This document shows positions 27,318 to 36,317 of a DNA stretch of 64,000 bases, one piece after another. Below the pieces are notes generated by a model. It was not told where the DNA came from, made no database searches, and saw nothing but the letters and a program-made list of their open reading frames with translations. Origin of the DNA: Dysgonomonas sp. UBA7710 (GTDB lineage: Bacteria > Bacteroidota > Bacteroidia > Bacteroidales > Dysgonomonadaceae); NCBI RefSeq assembly GCF_002482385.1, contig NZ_DLFW01000022.1, positions 1 to 64,000 of the forward strand, read 5' to 3'. Every line of letters starts with the position of its first letter. Within the stretch, counting starts at the first letter, position 1. The translations under genes and the position numbers were made by a program.

Positions 27318-28239
27318 ATTTATAGAAAAGCCGTCCCTGCCATGTCTCCCTTTCTGCAAACCTCTTTAATACTTTAGCGGTGAATTCGAAATTTTTCAAG
27401 CCCCAATCGGGAGCGATAAGTAGTTGTTTCGGTGACTGTGAAATAAAACGCTCGATAATAAAAGCAGGATTTAGCCTTTCCGAGAAATCAATGATTAAGT
27501 CGATATAATCATCTACATCGAACAGGTTGAACCATTCGGGATGCTCACGATATTGCTTTGCCATAACCGTACCTTTTATCAATTGTAACTGATGCAACTT
27601 TAAGGTTGTCAGAGGTAACTTCGATACCTCGCCGGCATGTGCCAATACCTGCTCTCTGCTTTCATTGGGCAATCCCAGAATCAGATGAGCACCCGTATAA
27701 ATACCTTTCGCGGCTGTTTTATGAATAGCGTCCACACTTTCGGCATGCGTATGCCCGCGGTTGATAAATTCGAGAGTAGAATCGAGTGTCGATTCCAATC
27801 CATATTCTATTATAAGGAATGTTCGCTTATTCAGCTCGGCGAAATAATCGAGTAATTCGTCAGGCATACAATCGGGGCGGGTACCTATTATCAGCCCCAC
27901 AACGCCGGGATATGAAAGCGCTTCCTCATATAACGAAATGAGCTTATCAATACTGTCATATGTATTTGTGTACGACTGAAAATAAGCGAGGTATTTCATT
28001 TCAGGATACTTGTAGGAGAAGAAAGCAATGCCATCCCTCAACTGGTCGCTTACGCTACGCTGTTTTCCTCCATATCCGGGACTAAAACTCTGGTTGTTGC
28101 AATACGTGCATCCCCCCACTGCTTTCGACCCATCACGATTTGGGCATGTAAACCCTGCATTAATCGAGATTTTTTGAACTTTATAGGGGAAATATTTGGA
28201 CAGAAGGGTTCCAAATTCTTTATAATATCTGTTATCCAT
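27316..28239 (-). CDS. Radical SAM protein, TIGR01212/YhcC family
   Basis: A 307-residue cytosolic radical SAM enzyme. The iron-sulfur cluster region is GFTCPNRDGSKAVGGCTYC (about 29-47), a spacing typical of YhcC-type proteins, and RPDC and GLESTLDSTLEFINRGH follow. The function of the family is not settled; links to tRNA or heme-type chemistry have been suggested for relatives. I chose ATG at 28239 (MDNRYYKEFG) rather than an ATG 87 bases upstream, because the intervening residues are encoded by dispersed repeat words and a perfect -7 box lies in that stretch. Confidence 0.88.
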   Translation of the reverse strand: MDNRYYKEFGTLLSKYFPYKVQKISINAGFTCPNRDGSKAVGGCTYCNNQSFSPGYGGKQRSVSDQLRDGIAFFSYKYPEMKYLAYFQSYTNTYDSIDKLISLYEEALSYPGVVGLIIGTRPDCMPDELLDYFAELNKRTFLIIEYGLESTLDSTLEFINRGHTHAESVDAIHKTAAKGIYTGAHLILGLPNESREQVLAHAGEVSKLPLTTLKLHQLQLIKGTVMAKQYREHPEWFNLFDVDDYIDLIIDFSERLNPAFIIERFISQSPKQLLIAPDWGLKNFEFTAKVLKRFAERETWQGRLFYK

Positions 28240-28261
28240 TAGTTGTATTCGAATCTGTGTG

Positions 28262-28269
28262 CAAAGGTA
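28262..28269 (-). promoter_or_regulatory. Bacteroidetes -7 box (TACCTTTG) for the radical SAM gene
   Basis: A perfect TAnnTTTG on the minus strand, 22 bases before the chosen ATG. It supports the downstream start. Confidence 0.55.
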
Positions 28270-28320
28270 ATACTTTTTCAGTAAACGGTTAGCAGTCAAC
28301 AATTCGTATCTCGTATAATT

Positions 28321-28344
28321 TTTCACTTTTCATTTTTCACTATC
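28321..28344 (-). repeat. GTGAAAAATGAAAAGTGAAA word repeat
   Basis: On the minus strand it reads GATAGTGAAAAATGAAAAGT then GAAA, the same words that are translated in the gene at 4-753. Confidence 0.5.
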
Positions 28345-28417
28345 TTGTAACTTAAAAAAGACCTTTTGTAATTCGCTCCTTTTTCCGTAACTTGTCACCA
28401 ATTTTTAATTTATCCCG

Positions 28418-31213
28418 ATGAAATTATTTCTATTAGACGCCTACGCATTAATATACCGTTCATATTATGCTTTTATCAAAAGTCCCAGAGTAAACTCGAA
28501 AGGGCAGAATACATCCGCGGTATTCGGATTTGTGAATACACTGGAAGAATTGCTTCGTAAGGAAAACCCGACGCATATAGCCGTTGCATTCGACCCGCCC
28601 GGCGGTACCTTCCGGCACGATGCCTACGAACATTACAAAGCTCAACGACTGGAAACGCCCGAAGACATAAAAGCGGCAGTGCCTGTTATTAAAGAAATTA
28701 TAGCCGCTTATAATATTAAGGAACTGGAAGTCGCCCGCTATGAGGCGGATGATGTAATCGGTACAATTGCAAAGAAAGCCGAGAAAGAAAATTTCGATGT
28801 GTATATGATGACCCCCGACAAAGATTACGGGCAGCTAACCAGCGACCATATATTCATGTACAAGCCGAAGTTTGCAGGAACAGGATTTGACACGCTCGAT
28901 GCTAAGGCAATCATGGAAAAGTATGAATTATCATCTCCCGGACAGATGATAGATTTACTCGGGCTAATGGGCGATGCCTCCGATAATATACCCGGATGTC
29001 CGGGTGTGGGGCCAAAAACCGCGCAGAAATTACTGGAGGAATATGGTACTATCGAAAACCTGCTTGAACATACTGCCGATCTGAAAGGCACATTGAAGTT
29101 AAGGTTGGAAGAAAACAAAGAGCAAATTATTTTCTCTAAATTCCTTGCAACCATCAAAACGGATGTTCCTATTGAATTTAATAAGAATGAATTTAAACGT
29201 CAGGAAATCAATGCCGAGAAACTCTCGGCTTTATTCGAAGAACTGGAATTCAGAACACTGATAAACCGTGTACTGAAAAAAGACGGAACCCCTGTAAATC
29301 CTGTTCGGATAACAACCACGCACGAAGCCATACAAGGCGATTTATTCGCGGAATTACTACCTGCAAAGGCTGAATCTTCCGATACTAATAATTATTCTGG
29401 TTTACAGGAATTAAAAGACATCCCACATACCTATCATTTAATAGAAAAAGATGATGAAATCGCCAATTTAGCAAAAACAATAGCCTCGCAACAATCTTGT
29501 TGCTTCGATACGGAAACTACAGGACTAGACCCGAATGTGAGCGAACTGGTGGGTATGTCGTTCGCCTTCAAAGAAGGAGAAGCCTACTATGTGCCTGTAC
29601 CCGCGGACTTTGAAAAAGCAAAAGCCATTGTAGAGCAATTCAGGCCGTTTTTCGAAAATGGGAAAACAGAGAAAATCGGACAGAATATAAAATACGACAT
29701 CATCGTATTGAAGAAGTATGGCATCCATGTGCGGGGCAAGCTCTTCGATACCATGATTGCCCATTACCTCATCAATCCGGAGTTGCGTCATAATATGGAT
29801 TATATGGCAGAGACTTATCTGAAATATAAAACCATCCATATCGATGAACTTATAGGATCGAGGGGCAAAAACCAACTCAATATGCGCAGCCTGCGTCCCG
29901 ACCAGATAAAAGACTATGCATGTGAGGATGCCGATGTTACACTGAAATTGAAAGCAATACTGGAAAAAGCCATAGAAAAACAGGATTTAGGTAAATTACT
30001 ATACGATATAGAATTACCATTGATCTATGTACTTGCCGATATGGAATATACAGGTGTACGCCTCGATAAAACGGCGTTAGCCGAATATTCGAAAACGCTG
30101 ACACTGGAATTGCAACGGATAGAATCGGAAATATATAAAGCTGCCGAACAGGAATTCAATATCAATTCGGCGAAGCAGGTAGGCGAAGTCCTTTTCGATA
30201 AGCTCAAGATTGTAGAAAAACCGAAAAAAACCAAAACAGGCCAGTATGTAACCAGTGAAGAAACGCTGGAAAGCATGAAGGATGCTCATCCTATTGTTGG
30301 TAAAATTCTCGAATACCGTGGTCTGAAAAAGCTGTTGAGCACGTATATCGATGCTTTACCTCTGCTTGTAAGTCCACTCGACGATAAGTTGCATACTTCT
30401 TATAATCAGACGGTAACGGCAACAGGGCGGTTAAGTTCGAGCAACCCGAATCTGCAAAATATACCTATCCGCGACGCGCAGGGGAAAGAAATACGCAAGG
30501 CATTCATTGCAGATGAGGCGTGTATCTTCTTCTCGGCCGACTATTCACAGATCGAGCTTCGCATAATGGCACACCTGAGCCAGGACCCGACAATGATCGA
30601 TGCGTTCAACAGCGGGGAGGATATCCACGCTGCTACTGCGGCCAAGATATATAAGATCCCGATCAGTGAAGTAACAGGCGATATGCGCCGTAAGGCCAAG
30701 ACTGCAAACTTCGGTATCATATATGGCATATCGGTTTTCGGATTAGCGGAACGCTTATCTATCCCTCGCGGAGAGGCCAAAGAATTGATAGACGGCTATT
30801 TTGCTACCTACCCGAAAGTAAAGGAATATATGGATAAGAGTATATCCGTAGCCCGTACCAATAATTATGTGGAAACTGTTTTCGGCCGTAAACGCTATCT
30901 GCCGGATATCAATTCACGGAATACAACTGTACGCGGATATGCCGAGCGAAACGCAATAAACGCGCCCATACAAGGAAGTGCCGCCGATATTATCAAAGTG
31001 GCGATGAATCGCATATTTGACCGTTTCGAACGGGAAAATATCAAGTCGAAAATGATTCTGCAAGTACATGACGAGTTGAACTTCAATGTGGAAAGCAATG
31101 AATTGGATAAAGTGCAGAAGGTCGTGATAGAGGAAATGGAAAATGCCTATAAACTGGTCGTTCCATTGAAAGCTGATTGTGGAAAAGGGAAAAACTGGCT
31201 GGAGGCGCATTAA
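28418..31213 (+). CDS. polA: DNA polymerase I
   Basis: A 931-residue enzyme with all three activities. The 5'-3' exonuclease is at about 1-290 (FLLDAYALIYRSYYA; ARYEADDVIGTIA; LMGDASDNIPGCPGVGPKTA). The 3'-5' proofreading domain at about 340-520 keeps its metal site (FDTETTGLDP near 362). The polymerase is at about 540-931: motif A DYSQIELRIMAHLSQDP near 708, motif B RRKAKTANFGIIYG and motif C VHDELNF near 884. It fills gaps after Okazaki primer removal and in excision repair. Its stop is 20 bases before the first gene of the membrane-protein array, so polA transcription may run into it. Confidence 0.97.
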   Translation: MKLFLLDAYALIYRSYYAFIKSPRVNSKGQNTSAVFGFVNTLEELLRKENPTHIAVAFDPPGGTFRHDAYEHYKAQRLETPEDIKAAVPVIKEIIAAYNIKELEVARYEADDVIGTIAKKAEKENFDVYMMTPDKDYGQLTSDHIFMYKPKFAGTGFDTLDAKAIMEKYELSSPGQMIDLLGLMGDASDNIPGCPGVGPKTAQKLLEEYGTIENLLEHTADLKGTLKLRLEENKEQIIFSKFLATIKTDVPIEFNKNEFKRQEINAEKLSALFEELEFRTLINRVLKKDGTPVNPVRITTTHEAIQGDLFAELLPAKAESSDTNNYSGLQELKDIPHTYHLIEKDDEIANLAKTIASQQSCCFDTETTGLDPNVSELVGMSFAFKEGEAYYVPVPADFEKAKAIVEQFRPFFENGKTEKIGQNIKYDIIVLKKYGIHVRGKLFDTMIAHYLINPELRHNMDYMAETYLKYKTIHIDELIGSRGKNQLNMRSLRPDQIKDYACEDADVTLKLKAILEKAIEKQDLGKLLYDIELPLIYVLADMEYTGVRLDKTALAEYSKTLTLELQRIESEIYKAAEQEFNINSAKQVGEVLFDKLKIVEKPKKTKTGQYVTSEETLESMKDAHPIVGKILEYRGLKKLLSTYIDALPLLVSPLDDKLHTSYNQTVTATGRLSSSNPNLQNIPIRDAQGKEIRKAFIADEACIFFSADYSQIELRIMAHLSQDPTMIDAFNSGEDIHAATAAKIYKIPISEVTGDMRRKAKTANFGIIYGISVFGLAERLSIPRGEAKELIDGYFATYPKVKEYMDKSISVARTNNYVETVFGRKRYLPDINSRNTTVRGYAERNAINAPIQGSAADIIKVAMNRIFDRFERENIKSKMILQVHDELNFNVESNELDKVQKVVIEEMENAYKLVVPLKADCGKGKNWLEAH

Positions 31214-31233
31214 TTACAAATAGTGTCTGATGC

Positions 31234-32967
31234 ATGAGTACCGATAACATATTGAGGGAAATACAATCGAATAAGAAAAGCCAATACTGCATATTCTTTG
31301 TGGTATTGGTTTTTCTCACCTTGTTTATGATGTTTTGTTTCGGTTCGTCATCTTCCTGTTCCGGTTTCGATTTCAGCTTTCATTACAGGCGGCTGTACAC
31401 ATTAATTGACGCATTGCAACATGGCGTTTATCCTTCGTTTTATGTCGATTTCAGCAATGTGGACGGATATGGCTATTTTACCAAAGGATTCTATTCCGAT
31501 ATCATCATGATTCCCTTTGCCTTTGTCGGCACCTTCACAAGCGTATATTTTGCTTATGACCTGATGGTATTTACCATGACGATATTGTGCGGCATATTTA
31601 TGTATCACATAGTCAGTGTTGTTTACAAAAGTTCATATACCGCATCCATAGCAGCTATACTCTATACCTTTGCCGTTTACCGCCTGTACGATTTCTATCA
31701 GCGGGGGGCACTCGCCGAGGCCCTGTCTTTTACATTCCTGCCTATTGTCTTTCTCGGAATTTACTATATCGTAAAAGGTGATTACAGGAGGAAATGGTAT
31801 GTGCTTGCCGCCGGATACAGCCTGCTTATATATACGCATACTATTGCATCGGTACTGATGTTTGTAACACTGCTTATCTTATTGATAATCTATTCCAAAT
31901 CATTGATAAAAGAACCGGAACGCCTGATATATCTCCTATTAGCCGGTATAGTCACAATTTTTGTCACATCTTACTATACCTTCCCTATGCTGGAACAATT
32001 GTCATCCAACTCCTTTTACCTCGATTCGCGTAGTCCGGGAGGAGGGGCCGGATACGGCAAAGTAGGTTTTGATTATATCTTATGGGGATTTATAAGCGGA
32101 ATAGCCTATCCGGACAGGGAATTATGGACGGGGATAGGTATCCTGCTCACACTGCTCCTGTTCTTTCGCTTTTTCATTAAAAGAAAAAAGGATGACAGGT
32201 TAAGAAGTGCGGATATAGGTGTAATAATCGGAATATGCTTTATCATAGCCATTTCCCGGATTTTCCCGTGGGGACGGTTTCCATTCAGCCTGCTCTCTTT
32301 TATACAATATCCGTGGCGGTTATATGAATTTGTATCTTATTTCTTCGCCATAGCGGGAGCATACTATCTGTCTTCGGTAATTATTAAGGACAGACAGCGA
32401 TTAGTAGTTTCGGTTGTTATTGTTCTTGCAGTAATGGCAACCACATATATGCAGAGTGAGAACTATAAATCTATCGATTCATCGAAAGACCTACCCGCGG
32501 ATGTAAGAGCGTTAGCTTTAGAGCCGACCTATGAAAACGGATATAACCTCATCGGGCGCGAATATCTGCCGTCTGCATTGGAAGATATCTATTATGTCCA
32601 TAGCAGAGGTGAGAAAGTGGAAGGGATGAGCGACAGTACCCAAATAAGTAATTTGAGAAGAGAATATAACACGGTTGTATTTAATGTTTCGTTAAATAAA
32701 CCCGACACCCTGACCCTCCCGTTACTCTATTACCTTGGATATACAGCTACCCTCGACGGGGAAAAGTTGCACGTAATGCAAGGCGACATGGCCTTTGTAA
32801 ATATACCGGTAACCCAATCGGGAGAAATAAGAGCCTGGTATGGAGGAACAACGATTCAGAGAGTAAGTTTATACATATCTCTGATAAGTATATTATCTTT
32901 GTGTGTTTATATAACTTTACTAAACAGAAAAAGGAAAAATGGACTGGTTCAGCCGCATCCCCGATAA
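31234..32967 (+). CDS. Multi-pass membrane protein of the five-paralogue array, member 1 (PTPS-related / GT-C-like)
   Basis: A 577-residue inner-membrane protein with about 11-13 membrane segments and a C-terminal soluble beta domain of roughly 130 residues flanked by a last helix. The first outer loop has GFDFSFHYRRL (about 48-58), whose Asp is conserved in all five paralogues, followed by YGYFTKGFYSD. Other shared blocks are YRLYDFYQRGALAEALSFTFLP, GIYYIVKGDYRRKWY and the FPWGRFPFSLLSFIQYPWRLYEF signature. This matches the PF10131-type '6-pyruvoyl-tetrahydropterin synthase related' membrane family, which despite its name resembles GT-C glycosyltransferases and YfhO. A sugar-transferring role on the periplasmic side is inferred. 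It overlaps the next gene by 29 bases. Confidence 0.82.
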   Translation: MSTDNILREIQSNKKSQYCIFFVVLVFLTLFMMFCFGSSSSCSGFDFSFHYRRLYTLIDALQHGVYPSFYVDFSNVDGYGYFTKGFYSDIIMIPFAFVGTFTSVYFAYDLMVFTMTILCGIFMYHIVSVVYKSSYTASIAAILYTFAVYRLYDFYQRGALAEALSFTFLPIVFLGIYYIVKGDYRRKWYVLAAGYSLLIYTHTIASVLMFVTLLILLIIYSKSLIKEPERLIYLLLAGIVTIFVTSYYTFPMLEQLSSNSFYLDSRSPGGGAGYGKVGFDYILWGFISGIAYPDRELWTGIGILLTLLLFFRFFIKRKKDDRLRSADIGVIIGICFIIAISRIFPWGRFPFSLLSFIQYPWRLYEFVSYFFAIAGAYYLSSVIIKDRQRLVVSVVIVLAVMATTYMQSENYKSIDSSKDLPADVRALALEPTYENGYNLIGREYLPSALEDIYYVHSRGEKVEGMSDSTQISNLRREYNTVVFNVSLNKPDTLTLPLLYYLGYTATLDGEKLHVMQGDMAFVNIPVTQSGEIRAWYGGTTIQRVSLYISLISILSLCVYITLLNRKRKNGLVQPHPR

Positions 32968-34636
32968 TATTGCAGCAAATAAGAAAAGCCACTTCTGGCT
33001 GTTCTTCATCCTGTTAGTGTTCCTGTCACTAACAATGATGTATTTATATCAACCGCTTTGTCCCGGGCAGGATTTCTTTTTTCATTACAGACGGTTACAG
33101 GCATTGATGGACGGGATGAAAACAAGCCCTCTGCTTATTTACCTCGACTATAATGCCATTGATGGATACGGTTATTTCACAAAAGCATTCTATCCCGATT
33201 TTGTACTGATTCCTTTTGCTCTTATTGGTAACCTGACAAACCTCGGGTTTGCTTATCAGGTTATGATATTTACAATGACGGTCTTATGTGGTGTATTTAC
33301 ATATATCACTGTAAATTATATTTATAAAAAACCGTTTGCTGCCGCGATAGCAGCTTTGCTATATACCTTCTGCGTATACCGGTTACTGGATTTGTATCAC
33401 CGGGCGGCACTGGGGGAAACGCTTACATTCACATTTATCCCCATAGTCTTTCTGGGGCTATATCACATTATCAAGGGAGATTATAAGAAATGGTATATTC
33501 TGGCAATAGGCTTCAGCCTGATGATTTTCACTCATCTGATATCTTCTGTGCTGATGTTCTTCACCTTGCTTATCTTCCTCCTTATCTACTACAAACCACT
33601 TATTAAGGAACCAAAACGTATCCTGTATTTGCTAGTGGCAGGTATCACTACTCTGGCGATCACAGCATATTACCTTTTCCCGATGCTGGAACAGGCGATA
33701 ACCGCCACATTCTATTACGAAAGTCGCGAATTAATGGCAAAAACGCAGGACTCGGCACTCCCTTTCCATTGGATTATCTGGGGCATGTTTACAGGGATTG
33801 TTACACCTGCGCAGGCCTTCATTCCGGGAGTAGGTTTTCTGCTTACGGGTACTGTCGCATTAAGGTTGTTCGTTTATAGGAAATCATCCGCATTGCGGAG
33901 TGTGGATATAGGGGTTATTATAGGTTTGGTATATATTATCGCTTCTTCCCCATTGTTCCCGTGGTCTGTTTTCCCGTTCAATAAACTGAACTTTATACAG
34001 ATGGCATGGCGGCTGTTCGAATTCACAAGTTTCTTTTTCGCCGTTGCCGGAGGATATTATCTGTCATTGATACTAAGATCAAACAAACGCAAATCAGTCG
34101 CCGTATTTACAGTTGTTATACTTTCAGTATTGATTATGGCCAACGATGCCAAATCGTATGAAATGTACCGCTGCGGGCGTCCTATTACCCAAGTAGCTGC
34201 ATTCAATAACGACTACCATTTGGGTGGGCTGGAATATATCCCTTCGGCAGTGCCTTCAATTGAATATTTACATCAACGTGGGGATAGTATCGGTACTTTT
34301 TATGAGGGGACAAGCATTACAAATTTCAGAAGAATAAAAGGTGTCACTTCTTTTGATATAAATGCCACAGGCAATATAGGAAGTGAAACTCTAGAGCTTC
34401 CGTTGATATATTACAAAGGCTATGTAGTTAAACAAGATAATGAGAAAATACCGCCCGTTGGCGAAAGTAAAAACGGATTGGTGGAAATTCTCATCGATAA
34501 ACCCGGACATATAACTGTTTATTACGGAGGCACGCCGATTCAGAAACTGAGCTGGATAATAACCTTACTCAGTATCCTCGGCTTATGTTTCTATATCTTT
34601 TTATCGAAAAGAAAAAGAAGAGTATCGAATGAATAA
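32939..34636 (+). CDS. Five-paralogue array, member 2
   Basis: 565 residues, with the same topology as member 1. The outer-loop motif is GQDFFFHYRRLQALMDGM, followed by YGYFTKAFYPD. The block YRLLDLYHRAALGETLTFTF and GLYHIIKGDYKKWY are present. In the late signature, FPWSVFPFNKLNFIQMAWRLFEF, Gly-Arg after the Trp is Ser-Val and Phe-Pro before Trp-Arg is Met-Ala, so it is the most divergent there. The C-terminal domain has ETLELPLIYYKGYVV and a terminal helix. The ATG lies inside the end of member 1, and the stop overlaps member 3 by eight bases. Confidence 0.82.
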   Translation: MDWFSRIPDNIAANKKSHFWLFFILLVFLSLTMMYLYQPLCPGQDFFFHYRRLQALMDGMKTSPLLIYLDYNAIDGYGYFTKAFYPDFVLIPFALIGNLTNLGFAYQVMIFTMTVLCGVFTYITVNYIYKKPFAAAIAALLYTFCVYRLLDLYHRAALGETLTFTFIPIVFLGLYHIIKGDYKKWYILAIGFSLMIFTHLISSVLMFFTLLIFLLIYYKPLIKEPKRILYLLVAGITTLAITAYYLFPMLEQAITATFYYESRELMAKTQDSALPFHWIIWGMFTGIVTPAQAFIPGVGFLLTGTVALRLFVYRKSSALRSVDIGVIIGLVYIIASSPLFPWSVFPFNKLNFIQMAWRLFEFTSFFFAVAGGYYLSLILRSNKRKSVAVFTVVILSVLIMANDAKSYEMYRCGRPITQVAAFNNDYHLGGLEYIPSAVPSIEYLHQRGDSIGTFYEGTSITNFRRIKGVTSFDINATGNIGSETLELPLIYYKGYVVKQDNEKIPPVGESKNGLVEILIDKPGHITVYYGGTPIQKLSWIITLLSILGLCFYIFLSKRKRRVSNE

Positions 34637-36317
34637 TGAAGCTGAAATAAAGACAGACAGTAAATATTCCCTTTGGATATTCCTGTCCCTGTTATTCGCC
34701 TCATCCTTATTTATGGTGTGCTGGTTCGGACCTTTATCGGCATACGCAGGGCATGACTATTTCTTCAATATCGGGAGGTTCAATGTACTGATCGATGCGT
34801 TGAAATCGGGCGATTATCCTATTTATGTAGATTACAACGCTCTGGAAGGCTACGGTTATTTCACCAAAGGGTTTTATCCCGACCTTATTATATTGCCGTT
34901 TGCAGCACTGGGTATCCTCACCGGGACAATCGCAGCATACAATGTAATGATTTTTACCATGACATTCCTGTGCGGATTATTCACATATATCGCGGTGAAC
35001 AAGGTATTCAGGAATGCATTCGTAGCATCGACAAGCGCAATTCTATATACATTTTCGGCTTATCATCTTTTCGACTGGTATAACCGTGCGGCTCTGGGCG
35101 AATCGCTTTCATTCACGTTCCTGCCCGTTATATTTCTCGGGCTTTACCACATCATAAAGGGTGATTACAGGAAATGGTATCTGTTGACAATAGGGTATAG
35201 CCTGCTAATCTATACGCACCTGTTGTCGTCGTTCCTTACCTTCATCATACTTGCGCTCATTGTCGTTCTTTGCTATAAGCCTCTGGTGAAAGAACCGAAA
35301 CGAACAGGCTATTTAGCTCTGGCGGCAATAATTACATTACCTATTGTAAGCAGCTATATACTGACATTGCTGGAACAAATGTCTTCGAATACATTCTATT
35401 ACAGCATAAAAGAAAATATAACCGGACAAACCAAACTAGACTGGCAAGACCTCGGCTGGGGATTTCTCAGCGGAATATTATATCCCAAAACTGAAAATAT
35501 GGCCGGTACAGGTCCGGTGCTTATACTACTTGTACTGTTGAGATTGTTTATAAAAGAGAAGGGTTCATCTGTCCGGATTGCTGATTTTTGCCTTTTAACC
35601 GGGATTATCTTGCTTGTCATTGCTTCTGCTGTTTTCCCTTGGGGACGGCTGCCACTGGGATTCATCCAGTTTCCATGGCGATTGTATGAATTTATTATAT
35701 TTTTCTTTGCCATTAGCGGAGCATATTACTTATCTGTGATAGTGAGAACTAAAAAACAAAAAATTGCTGCGGGAAGTGTGATTATACTTTTTACTCTCAT
35801 TACCTTCGTTGTAAACAATAACAATTATAAATACTGGCAGTCTCTGGCCTTCAGTGAGGCTCCACATTGGTTCACAGGAATCGCCTCGGTAGACAATGAG
35901 TATTATCTGGGCGGATTGGAATATCTTCCTGTAAAAATGCCGTCACACCATTATATACATGAACGGGGAGATATAATAATATCGGAAAAACAGGAAGCAA
36001 TTGTATCTGGCTTTACAAGAAAAGAAGGTATCACCTCGTTTGATGTAAAGACAAGCAATCCTGACAAGTTGGAACTGCCATTGATTTACTACAAAGGATA
36101 CCAAGCCGCTTATCGGGGAGAAAAAAAGGGAATACCCGTTACTGAAAGTGAAAACGGATTAGTACAGATTGAAGCCTCCGTTTCAGGACGAATTGAAGTC
36201 GTCTATACATGGACAGCCACACAGCAATACAGCTGGTATATTTCTATCTTGAGTACTATCGGACTGATAATATATATCTTTATCTCCAAGCATAAACGGA
36301 GTAATGCAAACAAATGA
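34629..36317 (+). CDS. Five-paralogue array, member 3
   Basis: 562 residues with the same layout. Outer-loop motif GHDYFFNIGRFNVLIDAL: the His of members 1, 2, 4 and 5 is Asn here, while the Asp and Arg remain. It has YGYFTKGFYPD, YHLFDWYNRAALGESLSFTFLP, GLYHIIKGDYRKWY and FPWGRLPLGFIQFPWRLYEF (a shortened form lacking three residues of the signature). The soluble C-terminal domain ends LPLIYYKGYQAAYRGEKKGIPV, with a two-residue insertion, then the last helix. The stop overlaps the ATG of member 4 by four bases (ATGA). Confidence 0.82.
   Translation: MNNEAEIKTDSKYSLWIFLSLLFASSLFMVCWFGPLSAYAGHDYFFNIGRFNVLIDALKSGDYPIYVDYNALEGYGYFTKGFYPDLIILPFAALGILTGTIAAYNVMIFTMTFLCGLFTYIAVNKVFRNAFVASTSAILYTFSAYHLFDWYNRAALGESLSFTFLPVIFLGLYHIIKGDYRKWYLLTIGYSLLIYTHLLSSFLTFIILALIVVLCYKPLVKEPKRTGYLALAAIITLPIVSSYILTLLEQMSSNTFYYSIKENITGQTKLDWQDLGWGFLSGILYPKTENMAGTGPVLILLVLLRLFIKEKGSSVRIADFCLLTGIILLVIASAVFPWGRLPLGFIQFPWRLYEFIIFFFAISGAYYLSVIVRTKKQKIAAGSVIILFTLITFVVNNNNYKYWQSLAFSEAPHWFTGIASVDNEYYLGGLEYLPVKMPSHHYIHERGDIIISEKQEAIVSGFTRKEGITSFDVKTSNPDKLELPLIYYKGYQAAYRGEKKGIPVTESENGLVQIEASVSGRIEVVYTWTATQQYSWYISILSTIGLIIYIFISKHKRSNANK

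Noticed and set aside
28240..28326. Upstream start for the radical SAM gene
   Set aside because: The extra residues are encoded by dispersed repeat words and the promoter box lies within them.
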